NCBI RefSeq assembly: GCF_019090095.1
Contig: NZ_JAGQFP010000004.1
Span: 62,001 to 126,000, forward strand
Source: Stutzerimonas stutzeri
GTDB lineage: Bacteria; Pseudomonadota; Gammaproteobacteria; Pseudomonadales; Pseudomonadaceae
Direction of reading: 5' to 3'
DNA length: 64,000 nt
Program-made: the position numbers and the translations under genes
Shown: positions 56,061 through 64,000 of the stretch, piece by piece
Numbering within the stretch: the stretch's first letter is position 1
How the letters are laid out: every line of letters starts with the position of its first letter
Notes under the pieces: generated by a model
Databases searched by the model: none
Seen by the model: the letters and a program-made list of their open reading frames with translations, nothing else
Told to the model about the DNA's origin: nothing

Positions 56061-57495
56061 ACGCTTCTGGACGATACTTGAGCGCCACGAGGGCGTCGCC
56101 CTGCGCGAAAGTGCGACTCAACTGAGCTACGCGCAACTGCGCGAGGAAGTGGCAAGGCGCGCCGAGCAGCTGGTTCGGCTGGACGTGCAGCGGGTCGCCC
56201 TAGCCCTGGACAACGGCCTGGAATGGGCGCTGTGGGATCTTGCGCTGCTGTGCGCCGAGCGCGTCTGCGTGCCGCTGCCGGGCTTCTTCTCGCCGGCGCA
56301 GCATGCCCATGTGCTGCAGCATGCCGGCATCGATTGCCTGATCGGACCGGCGAACGCGCTGACCGATGCAGCCGGCTTCACGGCGACCGCGCCCGGCCTT
56401 CTGCAGCGTTCCCTGCATGCGGTGACCGCCGTGCCTGCCGGCACGCTGAAAATCACCTACACCTCCGGCACCACCGGTCAGCCCAAGGGCGTCTGCCTGG
56501 ATGCGGGCGCCCAGCTCGCCGTGGCCGAGAGCCTGTGGCAGGCCAGCCTGCCCTGCGCCGTGCAGCAGCACCTGTGCGTGTTGCCGCTGGCCACCCTGCT
56601 GGAAAACATCGCCGGGCTCTACGCACCGCTGCTGGCCGGTGCCTGCATCGAACTGCGGCCCTTGGCCGAGATCGGCTTCAGCGGCAGCACCGGCTTCGAC
56701 CTGCCGCGCTTTCTCACCACCCTCAACGAGAGCCGCCCGCATAGCCTGATCTTGCTGCCGCAACTCCTGCTGGCGATGGTCAGCGCCGCGGAACAGGGTG
56801 TGCCGCTGCCCGATTCGCTGCGTTTCGTCGCCGTTGGCGGCGGCCGGGTCGCTCCGCAGCTGCTCGAGCGCGCCGACCGCCTCGGGCTGCCGGTATTCGA
56901 GGGCTACGGGCTGTCCGAGTGCGCCTCGGTGGTCTGCCTCAACACGCCCGCGGCGCGGCGCATCGGCACGGTCGGCCGGCCATTGCCACACGTCGAGGTG
57001 CGCCTGGCCGACGATGGCGAGGTGCAGGTCAAGGGCCCGCATATGCTCGGTTACCTTGGTGAGCCGGTGCAGCCGACTGACTGGCTGGCCACCGGCGACC
57101 TCGGCCACTTCGACGACGGTTTCCTGGTCCTGCATGGGCGCAAGAAGCACCAGTTCGTCACCGCCTACGGGCGCAACGTGAATCCCGAATGGGTGGAAGC
57201 CGAACTGGTCCAGCAGGCGCCCATCGCCCAGGCCTGGCTGCATGGCGAGGCGCTGCCGCAAAACGTCGCCGTGCTGGTACCGCGTCGCGGCGATTGCAGC
57301 GACGCCGAGCTGCAGGCCGCGGTGGACCGGGTCAACGCCGGCCTGCCTGACTACGCCCGCGCGCACCACTGGTTGCGCGCCACGGCGCCCTTCAACGCCG
57401 CTAACGACCTGGCGACGAGCAACGGCCGCCTGCGCCGCGCCGCCCTGCTGGACGCCTATGGCGCCCGCATCGACTCCCTTTTGCCCTCTGCCTGA
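56044..57495 (+). CDS. AMP-forming fatty acyl/aryl ligase
   Basis: A 483-residue ANL-superfamily adenylating enzyme. A3-type phosphate loop TYTSGTTGQPKG (about 139-150), FEGYGLSECASVVCLN, ATGDLGHFDDGFLVLHGRKK, and the hinge/C-terminal FVTAYGRNVNPEWVEAEL. The C-terminal catalytic Lys would lie in the NAANDLATSNGRLRR segment, where I see no clear Lys (ATSNGRLRR instead of LTxxGKxxR); this may limit activity. Its ATG lies inside the preceding gene's last 17 bases. Probably activates a fatty acid for the downstream enzymes. Confidence 0.88.
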   Translation: MQPAAERFWTILERHEGVALRESATQLSYAQLREEVARRAEQLVRLDVQRVALALDNGLEWALWDLALLCAERVCVPLPGFFSPAQHAHVLQHAGIDCLIGPANALTDAAGFTATAPGLLQRSLHAVTAVPAGTLKITYTSGTTGQPKGVCLDAGAQLAVAESLWQASLPCAVQQHLCVLPLATLLENIAGLYAPLLAGACIELRPLAEIGFSGSTGFDLPRFLTTLNESRPHSLILLPQLLLAMVSAAEQGVPLPDSLRFVAVGGGRVAPQLLERADRLGLPVFEGYGLSECASVVCLNTPAARRIGTVGRPLPHVEVRLADDGEVQVKGPHMLGYLGEPVQPTDWLATGDLGHFDDGFLVLHGRKKHQFVTAYGRNVNPEWVEAELVQQAPIAQAWLHGEALPQNVAVLVPRRGDCSDAELQAAVDRVNAGLPDYARAHHWLRATAPFNAANDLATSNGRLRRAALLDAYGARIDSLLPSA

Positions 57496-57506
57496 TGAGG
57501 TTTTCC

Positions 57507-58154
57507 ATGGCGTTCTACGACGAACTGCAACAACAGACCAGCGAAGCCCGCGAGTCCCTGCTGGCCGCACCAATCATTCATGCCGCGCTGACTGGCGCCG
57601 CCACCCGCGAGCAATACATCGCCTTCCTGACCCAGGCCTACCATCACGTCAAGCACACCGTGCCGCTGCTGATGGCCTGCGGTGCACGGCTGCCGGAACG
57701 GCTGGAATGGCTGCGCGAGGCGATCGCCGAATACATCGAGGAAGAGACCGGCCATCAGGAATGGATCCTCAACGACATCCGCGCCTGCGGCGGCGATGCC
57801 GAAGCGGTGCGCCACGGCCAGCCGGCCTTGGCCACCGAACTGATGGTCGCCTATGTCTACGACCGCATCGCGCGGCATAACCCGGTGAGTTTCTTCGGCA
57901 TGGTCAACGTGCTTGAAGGTACCAGCATCGCCCTGGCGACCCAGGCCGCCGGCGTGCTGCAAGACAGCCTGCAGCTGCCGGCCAAGGCCTTCAGCTACCT
58001 GACGTCCCACGGCAGCCTGGACATGGAGCACATCGAGTTCTTCAAGCGACTGATGAATCGCCTCGACGACGAGGACGACAAGGCAGCCGTGGTCCACACC
58101 GCTCGCGTGGTGTTCCGCCTCTACGGCGACATCTTCCGTGGCCTGAGCGCCTGA
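57507..58154 (+). CDS. Haem-oxygenase-like diiron enzyme (TenA/UndA-like)
   Basis: A 215-residue all-helical protein of the iron-containing redox/TenA-like fold. Candidate iron ligands: Glu80-x2-His83 (EEETGHQEW), Glu137 (NVLEGTS), Asp172-x2-His175 (LDMEHIEFF); this spacing resembles the fatty-acid decarboxylase UndA as I recall it. Such enzymes use O2 to oxidise fatty or amino acids. Start at the ATG giving MAFYDE, with TGAGG 6 bases upstream; the upstream ligase stop is 11 bases before it. Substrate unknown; the neighbouring ligase suggests an acyl substrate. Confidence 0.85.
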   Translation: MAFYDELQQQTSEARESLLAAPIIHAALTGAATREQYIAFLTQAYHHVKHTVPLLMACGARLPERLEWLREAIAEYIEEETGHQEWILNDIRACGGDAEAVRHGQPALATELMVAYVYDRIARHNPVSFFGMVNVLEGTSIALATQAAGVLQDSLQLPAKAFSYLTSHGSLDMEHIEFFKRLMNRLDDEDDKAAVVHTARVVFRLYGDIFRGLSA

Positions 58155-58164
58155 GGGATCCGCC

Positions 58165-59004
58165 ATGCGACTGGAACAATGCCGTGCCCTGCTGACCGGG
58201 GCCAGTGGCGGAATCGGCCAGGCCCTGGTCGAACGACTCTGCGCCGGTGGCGCCCACCTGCTGCTGGTCGGCCGTGACGGCCTGGCGCTCGACAGCCTGG
58301 CGCGTCGCTACCCCGGCCAGGTCAACGTGATCTGTGCCGACCTGGCGCTACGCACCGGGCGGCAGACCGTGCTCGAAGCCGCCCGCCGTTTCGGCGGTCT
58401 CAATTGCGTGATCAACGCCGCCGGTGTCAACCAGTTCAGCCTACTCGAACACCAGGACGAGGACGCCATCGCGCGGCTGATCGGCGTCAACGTCACGGCC
58501 ACGCTGCAGCTGACCCACCTGCTGCTGCCCTTGCTGCACACCCAGCCGCAGGCACTGCTGGTCAACCTCGGCTCGACCTTCGGTTCCATCGGCTACCCCG
58601 GCTTCGCCGCCTACTGCGCCAGCAAATTCGCCGTACGCGGGTTCTCCGAAGCACTGCGCCGCGAGCTCGCCGACAGCCACATCAAGGTGCTCTACATCGC
58701 GCCGCGTGCCACCCGCACGGCAATGAACAGCGCCGACGTGGTGGCGATGAACGACGCGCTCAAGGTCGGCCTGGACGATCCCCAGGCCGTGGCCCGACAG
58801 ATCGTCCAGGCGATCAGCGTCGAACGCGAAGAGCTCTACCTCGGCTGGCCGGAAAAACTCTTCGTGCGCCTCAACGGCCTGCTGCCGCGCCTGGTCGACC
58901 AGTCCCTGCGCAAGCAGCTGCCGGTGATCAAGCGCTTCGCCCGGGCCGAACCGCCCGCACCGGCCACCCAACCCTCGACATCTTCCGGAGAACAGCATCC
59001 ATGA
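58165..59004 (+). CDS. Short-chain dehydrogenase/reductase
   Basis: A 279-residue classical SDR: cofactor motif TGASGGIG (11-18), NAAG (INAAGVNQF), and catalytic Tyr150-x3-Lys154 (YCASK). The GRD after the second strand (LLVGRDGL) suggests NADP(H). The C-terminal extension (about 235-279, LYLGWPEKLFVRLNGLLPRL) looks membrane-associating, as in SDRs acting on lipids. Ten bases after the diiron-enzyme gene. Confidence 0.92.
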   Translation: MRLEQCRALLTGASGGIGQALVERLCAGGAHLLLVGRDGLALDSLARRYPGQVNVICADLALRTGRQTVLEAARRFGGLNCVINAAGVNQFSLLEHQDEDAIARLIGVNVTATLQLTHLLLPLLHTQPQALLVNLGSTFGSIGYPGFAAYCASKFAVRGFSEALRRELADSHIKVLYIAPRATRTAMNSADVVAMNDALKVGLDDPQAVARQIVQAISVEREELYLGWPEKLFVRLNGLLPRLVDQSLRKQLPVIKRFARAEPPAPATQPSTSSGEQHP

Positions 59005-59651
59005 AAAGCCTGATCGGCCTCTGCCTCGCCCTGCTGGCAATAGTCAGCACACCCTCCTTCGCCCTGACGCCAGCCGGCGATGCGGCCCTGCACCAATTGC
59101 AGACGCGCTGGGCCGAGATCAACTACCAGCTGCCCAAGGCGCAGCGCGAAACCGCCTTCGAACGACTCGCCGGCCGCGCCGAGCAAGCCGTGGCAAGCGA
59201 GCCCGACGCCGCCGAACTGCGTATCTGGCACGGCATCGTGCTCAGCACCTGGGCCGGCGCCAAAGGCGGGCTCGGCGCGCTCGGGCTGGTCAAGCAGGCC
59301 AAGGCCGAGCTGGAAAAAGCCATCGAAATCGACCCCAAGGCACTGGACGGCTCGGCCTACACCAGCCTCGCGACGCTCTATTACCAGGTGCCCGGCTGGC
59401 CGATCGGCTTCGGTGACGACGACAAGGCCCAGGCGCTGTTCCAGCAGGCCTTGAGCCTGAACCCGAACGGCATCGATCCCAACTATTTCCATGGTGATTT
59501 CCTGCAGCGCCAGAAGCGTTATGCCGAGGCCCGGACCGCCCTGCAGAAAGCCCTAGCCGCGCCTGCCCGCCCCGGTCGCGAGGTCGCCGACGCCGGCCGC
59601 CGAGAGGAAGCCCGGGCCCTGCTTACCCAGGTCGAGGAAAAGCTGGAATAA
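59001..59651 (+). CDS. Exported TPR-repeat protein
   Basis: A 216-residue protein with signal peptide MKSLIGLCLALLAIVSTPSF-A and TPR-like helices (AKAELEKAIEIDPKALDG, KAQALFQQALSLNPNGID, AEARTALQKALA). GWPIGFGDDDKA and PNYFHGDFLQRQKRY are conserved-looking loops. Its ATG overlaps the SDR stop by four bases and GGAG is upstream. Probably a periplasmic partner or substrate-binding scaffold; function unknown. Confidence 0.88.
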   Translation: MKSLIGLCLALLAIVSTPSFALTPAGDAALHQLQTRWAEINYQLPKAQRETAFERLAGRAEQAVASEPDAAELRIWHGIVLSTWAGAKGGLGALGLVKQAKAELEKAIEIDPKALDGSAYTSLATLYYQVPGWPIGFGDDDKAQALFQQALSLNPNGIDPNYFHGDFLQRQKRYAEARTALQKALAAPARPGREVADAGRREEARALLTQVEEKLE

Positions 59652-59700
59652 GCGCCCGCGACGGAGTTGAATGAACCGCACCGCCGCCCTGAGGAACCAC

Positions 59701-60360
59701 ATGCGCATTCTGCTGGTAGAAGACGATCACGCGCTGGGCGAAGGCATTCGCACGGCGCTCAAGCCGGAGCGCTACACCGTCGATTGGTTGCTCGACGGCG
59801 CCAGCGCGCTGCATGCACTGACCCACGAAAGCTTCGACCTGGCGATACTCGACCTCGGCCTGCCGCGCCTGGACGGCCTGGAGCTGCTCAAGCGCCTGCG
59901 CGCGGCGGGCAACCCGGTCCCGGTGCTGGTACTGACCGCGCGCGATGCCACCAGCGACCGGATCGCCGGGCTCGATGCCGGCGCCGACGATTACCTGGTC
60001 AAGCCCTTCGATGTCGCCGAGCTCAAGGCCCGCCTGCGCGCCTTGCTGCGCCGCAGCTTCAACCGCCCGGAGCCCACCCTGGAGTACCGCGGCATCCTCC
60101 TCGATCCGGTCAATCAACAGGTCAGCTACCAGGGCGCGCCGGTCAGCCTGCCGCGCAAGGAGTTCGTCCTGCTCCATGAACTGCTCTCCCAGCCCGGCCG
60201 CGTGCTGACGCGCGATCGCCTGCAGCAGGTGCTCTACGGCTGGGACGAGGACGTCGAAAGCAACGCGCTGGAGGTGCACATCCACCACCTGCGCAAGAAA
60301 TTCTTCCCCGAGCTGATCCGCACCGTGCGCGGGGTCGGCTACCTGGTGGACAAATGCTGA
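59701..60360 (+). CDS. OmpR-family response regulator (QseB/PmrA/TctD-like)
   Basis: A 219-residue regulator: receiver (Asp51 in LAILDLGLPRLDG, TARD, VKPF) and winged helix (about 125-217, ESNALEVHIHHLRKKF). I choose the ATG giving MRILLVEDDH because TGAGGA is 5 bases upstream; an in-frame ATG 30 bases earlier is possible. It overlaps the sensor gene by seven bases. It likely binds the CTTAAG box before the operon, making the whole set self-regulated. Confidence 0.92.
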   Translation: MRILLVEDDHALGEGIRTALKPERYTVDWLLDGASALHALTHESFDLAILDLGLPRLDGLELLKRLRAAGNPVPVLVLTARDATSDRIAGLDAGADDYLVKPFDVAELKARLRALLRRSFNRPEPTLEYRGILLDPVNQQVSYQGAPVSLPRKEFVLLHELLSQPGRVLTRDRLQQVLYGWDEDVESNALEVHIHHLRKKFFPELIRTVRGVGYLVDKC

Positions 60361-61835
60361 AGCGCTCGATCCGCAACCGTACCCTGGCGCTGGTTCTGGG
60401 CACGCTGCTGCTATCGCTGAGCCTGATCTCCTGGCGCAGCTACCGCGATGCCCACCACGAAATCGAAGAACTGTTCGACGCGCAGCTGGCGCAAAGCGCG
60501 CGACTGGTTCAAGGCCTGGTGATGCGCGAGATGGATGCGCCAGCTCGCCAGGCGTTGCAGCAGGCGCTGGATGCCGCGGTGAACGCACAGCGCGGCGGGG
60601 GCGCACCGGGGCATGCCTATGAGACCAAGCTGGGCTTCCAGGTGTATGCGGCCGATGGCAGCATCGTGCTGCAATCGGCCGGCGCACCGAAAGGCGCCTT
60701 GCAGCAACTGACCAAGACCGGCGAGCCGTCGGCGGCAGCCTTCAGCCAGTTGCCGGTGGGCTTTCATGATGTGGCCCTCGACGGCCGCGACTGGCGGCTG
60801 TTTCTGTTGCGCGATCGCGAGGACGACTTGTGGGTGCTGGTCAGCGAACGCGGCGATGTACGCGGCGAGCTGGTCGGCAAGATCGCCCGCCGCAGCCTGA
60901 TGCCCGACCTGATCGGCTTGCCGCTGCTGGCGCTGCTGATCTGGCTGGCGGTGGGCTGGGGCTTGCGGCCATTGGCAGACATGGCGCAATTGCTCAAGCG
61001 TCGCGATCCGGACAACCTCGCGCCGCTGTTGCTGGCACCACTGCCGCACGAGCTGGAACCGGTTGCGGCGTCACTGAACCGCCTGCTGCAACAGCTCAAT
61101 CAGCTGGTAGAGCGGGAGAAACGCTTTATCGCCGACGCCGCGCACGAGTTGCGAACGCCCTTGGCCGTGCTGCGTATCCATGCCCAGAACGCCCAGCTGG
61201 CCGACAGCGAAGCCGACCGCGACGAAGCGCTGCGCCAGTTGCTCGCCGGGGTTGACCGCACCACGCGGGTGGTGACGCAACTGCTGACCCTGGCGCGGCT
61301 CGAGCCCAACGCGCAACAGCTGCGTCTGGCGCCGCTGGATCTGCGCGCCGTGGCGCGAGAGACGCTCGCCGAGCTGACCCCGCTGGCCCTGGCGCGCCAG
61401 CAGGACCTGGCGCTGGAAGCCGACGAGCAGGCCGACTTCAACCTCATCGGTGACGCGGCGAGCCTGGCCACCCTGCTGCAAAACCTGGTGAGCAATGCGC
61501 TGCAATACACGCCGCCCGGCGGGCGCATCGATGTCCAGCTGCAGGCCATGCCGGACCATCTGATTCTCGAGGTCGCTGACAGCGGGCCGGGGATCGCCAG
61601 CCAATTGCGTGGCCAGTTATTCCAGCGCTTCGTCCGCCTGGCGGATGGCCAGGGCGCCGGGCTTGGCCTGTCGATCGTCGCGCGTATTGCCGAGCTGCAC
61701 CACGCCGACATTGAGCTGCTCGACTCGGCGCTCGGTGGCTTGCGCGTGGTCGTGCGCCTACCGCGCCACGAGCGGGGCATGGCGGCAGTGGCCAGCGCGG
61801 CGCAATCCCGCGAGATCGAGCCGTCGCCGCGGTAG
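60354..61835 (+). CDS. Sensor histidine kinase (QseC/PmrB-like)
   Basis: A 493-residue membrane kinase: TM1 about 10-27, a periplasmic domain of about 150 residues (2CSK-like N-terminal sensor), TM2 about 183-203 (LIGLPLLALLIWLAVGWGL), HisKA with His264 (FIADAAHELRTPLAV), and ATPase motifs NLVSNALQYTPPG, DSGPGI and GAGLGLSIV. Overlaps the regulator gene. Signal unknown. Confidence 0.93.
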   Translation: MLKRSIRNRTLALVLGTLLLSLSLISWRSYRDAHHEIEELFDAQLAQSARLVQGLVMREMDAPARQALQQALDAAVNAQRGGGAPGHAYETKLGFQVYAADGSIVLQSAGAPKGALQQLTKTGEPSAAAFSQLPVGFHDVALDGRDWRLFLLRDREDDLWVLVSERGDVRGELVGKIARRSLMPDLIGLPLLALLIWLAVGWGLRPLADMAQLLKRRDPDNLAPLLLAPLPHELEPVAASLNRLLQQLNQLVEREKRFIADAAHELRTPLAVLRIHAQNAQLADSEADRDEALRQLLAGVDRTTRVVTQLLTLARLEPNAQQLRLAPLDLRAVARETLAELTPLALARQQDLALEADEQADFNLIGDAASLATLLQNLVSNALQYTPPGGRIDVQLQAMPDHLILEVADSGPGIASQLRGQLFQRFVRLADGQGAGLGLSIVARIAELHHADIELLDSALGGLRVVVRLPRHERGMAAVASAAQSREIEPSPR

Positions 61836-61866
61836 ATCGTCGCGGTGAGCAAGCGAATAAGCTTGG

Positions 61867-61890
61867 CTTAAGTTTCAGCGCTTAAACTTG
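61867..61890 (+). promoter_or_regulatory. CTTAAG/CTTAAA repeat before cytochrome b561
   Basis: CTTAAG at 61867 and CTTAAA at 61881 lie 36-55 bases before the start of the next gene, with AAGTTT/AAACTT also forming a short inverted repeat. The 14-base period differs from the 11-base box upstream of the operon, so this may be a variant site or a coincidence. Confidence 0.4.
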
Positions 61891-61921
61891 CCGGCAATTA
61901 TCCACACGCGGAGTAGGTGAA

Positions 61922-62473
61922 ATGGACGACAAGCTGATGCCGGCGCGCTACGGACGGTTGTCCATCGCGTTGCACTGGTTGATGGTGCTGCTGATCGCGG
62001 CGGTCTACGCGACGATCGAACTGAAGGGCAACTTCCCCAAGGGCAGCGAGACACGGGAGCTGCTCAAGCAGTGGCACTTCATGCTGGGCCTGTCGGTATT
62101 CGCCCTGGTATGGCTGCGCTTGATCGCCCGCTGGCTGCGCCCGGCCCCCTTGGCCATCGCCAGCGTCGCCTGGGAGAAATGGCTGGCCAAGCTGGCGCAC
62201 CTGGCGTTGTACGGGCTGATGATCGGCCTGCCGCTGCTGGGCTGGTTGACCTTGAGCGCAGCGGGCAAACCGATTCCCTTCTTCGGCCTGGAGCTGCCCG
62301 CGCTGCTGGCGCCGAACAAGGGCTTGGCCGGCGACATCAAGGAGGTTCATGAAACCATGGCCGTGCTCGGCTACTGGCTGATCGGCCTGCACGCGGCGGC
62401 CGCGCTGTTCCACCACTACATTCGGCGGGACGACGTACTGCGCCGGATGCTGCCGCAACGCCGTCAGGCGTGA
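61922..62473 (+). CDS. Cytochrome b561-family protein
   Basis: A 183-residue four-helix haem b protein of the YodB/CybB type: RLSIALHWLMVLLIAAVYAT, KQWHFMLGLSVFALVWLRL, LAHLALYGLMIGLPLLGWL and GYWLIGLHAAAALFHHYI give two His pairs for haems. Members move electrons between quinone and periplasmic acceptors, including superoxide. Located 86 bases after the sensor kinase gene, with its own leader. Confidence 0.93.
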   Translation: MDDKLMPARYGRLSIALHWLMVLLIAAVYATIELKGNFPKGSETRELLKQWHFMLGLSVFALVWLRLIARWLRPAPLAIASVAWEKWLAKLAHLALYGLMIGLPLLGWLTLSAAGKPIPFFGLELPALLAPNKGLAGDIKEVHETMAVLGYWLIGLHAAAALFHHYIRRDDVLRRMLPQRRQA

Positions 62474-62510
62474 TGTCCCCGGCCATGCGCAAGCCAGGCG
62501 TCGTGGTCGG

Positions 62511-63086
62511 CTAGTGGCTCGGCGGATCGGTGCGCGTGGTCGTCGGTTCGACCGGCTCGCCCCGGCGGAACGGTTGCAGCTCGGGCTCGGGCTCGGCCTG
62601 CTCCACCGGCGCCGGGCCGTCACCCAGGCGAAACGGCTGCGGCGGGCCCTGATCCACTCGGCGCTGAGGGCGCTCGGGCTCGGCGACAGGCTCTTCGGTC
62701 TGTGGCTCTTTCAGTAACCAGAGCGCAGCCGCAGCGAGCATCGCGGCGCAGACCCGGTAGATCAACGAGGCCAGATCGAAGCCGATCAATTCGCCGCCAT
62801 CGAGCCACAACGAGCCAAGCCGACCGGCGACCAACGCCAGCATGGTGATGACCAGCATAACCAGTGCGGCGCGGGCACGCTCCGGAACCTGCATCGCCCA
62901 GAGCAGAAACAGCGCCAGCCCCAGTTGCAGGCCTCCGTAATAAACACGCATATGGCTGACGGAGGCGGTCTCCATCAACAGCATCCCGTTCAGATTGGCC
63001 ATTTCGTAAGGCCGCAGCCAGTAGGCAAGGCTGAAGCCGATCATGATCACTGCTTGAACAATCAGCACGAAACGGGCAAAACGCAT
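62511..63086 (-). CDS. DUF4345-type membrane protein with Pro/Glu-rich tail
   Basis: A 191-residue protein: four membrane helices (about 5-22, 45-62, 72-92, 100-122) with RPYEMANLNGMLLMETASVS and MRVYYGGLQLGLALFLLWAM typical of DUF4345, then a low-complexity tail (about 125-191) with QPFRLGDGPAPVEQ and QPFRRGEPVEP repeats. AGGAGAG precedes the ATG. Function unknown. Convergent with cytochrome b561. Confidence 0.82.
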   Translation of the reverse strand: MRFARFVLIVQAVIMIGFSLAYWLRPYEMANLNGMLLMETASVSHMRVYYGGLQLGLALFLLWAMQVPERARAALVMLVITMLALVAGRLGSLWLDGGELIGFDLASLIYRVCAAMLAAAALWLLKEPQTEEPVAEPERPQRRVDQGPPQPFRLGDGPAPVEQAEPEPELQPFRRGEPVEPTTTRTDPPSH

Positions 63087-63332
63087 CGAAAGCTCTCCTG
63101 ATAGCGGCTGCGCAGCACGATAGACCTCTGACCGAAGCGGCGCCGGTTGGTTCGCGCGGCCACCCGCCGCCAGCGCTTTGCAAAACGCGATCGCGACGAG
63201 ACCGAGGGGGAGCAGCCGGCGGCCACCGAGCATCAGGCAGCAAGGATGCCGACGAAACCCTCTCGCCGACTGAATTTGCGCGCCCAGGCACGGGTCTGAG
63301 CAGAGACCAAGAACAAGCGGAGGGATGCGGGC

Positions 63333-64000
63333 ATGCGCTGGAAGAAGGCTCGTCGCAGCGACAACGTGGTGGATGCCCGCGGGCGTAGCGGCGGTATCGG
63401 TGGCGGACGCCTGAGCCTGGCCGGCGTGGCCATCGTCGTGGTGATCGGCCTGCTCTCCGGCCAGGATCCGCTGCAGATTCTCGGCCAGTTGGCCGATCAG
63501 GGCGGCTCGGCCCCCACCCAGCAAAGCACCACCCCGGCGCGCGGCGACGATCCGCAAGTGGCGTTCGTCCAGGCCATTCTGGGCGACACCGAAGATACCT
63601 GGCGCGCACTGTTCCAGCAGTCCGGCGAGCAGTACCGCGACCCGAAACTGGTGCTGTTTCGCGGCGGGGTCAATTCGGCGTGCGGTTTCGCCCGGTCGGC
63701 GGTCGGGCCCTTCTACTGTCCAGGTGATCAGCAGGTGTATCTCGACCTGCAATTCTTCGATGAAATGGCCTCGCGCTTTTCCGTCGCCGGCGATTTTGCC
63801 CAGGCCTATGTCATTGCGCACGAGGTCGGTCATCACGTTCAGACGCTGCTAGGGGTCTCGCAGCAGATGCAGGCGGCACGCCAGCGTGGCGCCAGGATGG
63901 AAGGCGATAACGGCTTGCTGGTCCGTCAGGAATTGCAGGCCGATTGCCTGGCCGGCGTCTGGGCCTACCACGCGCAACAGCGTCATGACTGGCTCGAGGA
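63333..64000 (+). CDS. ypfJ: Neutral zinc metallopeptidase, YpfJ family (3' truncated by window edge)
   Basis: At least 222 residues, running off the window. N-terminal MRWKKARRSDNVVDARG, one membrane anchor (about 28-42), Gln/Thr-rich linker, then a zincin domain with FARSAVGPFYCPGDQQVYLD and the zinc motif HEVGHH (in YVIAHEVGHHVQTLLG), followed by ELQADCLAGVWA with the third ligand Glu/Asp. GCGGAGGG precedes the ATG. Probably an inner-membrane-anchored periplasmic peptidase. Confidence 0.92.
   Translation, partial: MRWKKARRSDNVVDARGRSGGIGGGRLSLAGVAIVVVIGLLSGQDPLQILGQLADQGGSAPTQQSTTPARGDDPQVAFVQAILGDTEDTWRALFQQSGEQYRDPKLVLFRGGVNSACGFARSAVGPFYCPGDQQVYLDLQFFDEMASRFSVAGDFAQAYVIAHEVGHHVQTLLGVSQQMQAARQRGARMEGDNGLLVRQELQADCLAGVWAYHAQQRHDWLE

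Noticed and set aside
55372..57495. A single 707-residue hemolysin-ligase fusion protein
   Set aside because: The middle part is Trp/Arg-rich non-family sequence; family-like sequence continues in another frame and the ligase has its own start at 56044.

Overview
The window is dense, GC-rich DNA (about 65% GC by eye) with Shine-Dalgarno starts, four-base gene overlaps and the choline/glycine betaine gene set of Pseudomonas (purU, fdhA, dgcAB, ETF pair, gbdR, sdaB, cbcVWX, betIBA). The colRS locus, an OprD-family porin and the many GTAGGGTGGA-type palindromes fit a Pseudomonadaceae chromosome, possibly the stutzeri group (Stutzerimonas); the genus-level call is inference. I see no rRNA, tRNA, CRISPR array, insertion sequence, prophage or plasmid gene.

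Region 1 (1-14.4 kb): betaine demethylation and one-carbon disposal. A partial purU and fdhA handle formyl-THF and formaldehyde. A lone thioesterase points the other way. A rightward operon follows: dipeptidase-like protein, DUF5943 protein, dgcA, dgcB, ETF alpha, ETF beta and an 82-residue protein. The regulator gbdR and the serine dehydratase sdaB run leftward into a shared bidirectional terminator. Together they take dimethylglycine to sarcosine and formaldehyde, pass electrons to the quinone pool and drain serine to pyruvate.

Region 2 (15.3-29.3 kb): choline-family uptake and oxidation. It holds the ABC core cbcVW with binding protein cbcX, a second binding protein, an OprD-type porin, then betI-betB-betA behind a perfect inverted-repeat operator. 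A tandem array of about 150-170 bp palindromic units follows betA. Next come a third binding protein, choline sulfatase betC, and a divergent LysR regulator.

Region 3 (29.4-44.1 kb): mixed housekeeping and accessory genes: NADP-glutamate dehydrogenase, ferredoxin-NADP reductase, rlmG-merR-carboxymuconolactone decarboxylase-like genes, an MFS exporter, a PaoABC-type molybdenum aldehyde oxidoreductase with its MocA and XdhC maturation genes, a purine permease and trmA.

Region 4 (44.2-55.2 kb): envelope remodelling around colRS. Two LtaS/MdoB-type transferases, diacylglycerol kinase, an InaA-type kinase, a methyltransferase, a PAP2 phosphatase, a lipoprotein, an SdiA-regulated-type beta-propeller and a DUF1232 protein surround the two-component pair.

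Region 5 (55.3-64 kb): the most unusual part. A seven-gene operon encodes a thermostable-hemolysin-family protein (frameshifted here), an AMP-forming acyl ligase, a haem-oxygenase-like diiron enzyme, a short-chain dehydrogenase, a secreted TPR protein and its own QseBC/PmrAB-like two-component system. A perfect CTTAAG-N5-CTTAAG box lies just upstream. This looks like a self-regulated fatty-acyl-modifying pathway and is my best candidate for an undescribed system. Cytochrome b561, a DUF4345 protein and a partial zinc metallopeptidase end the window.
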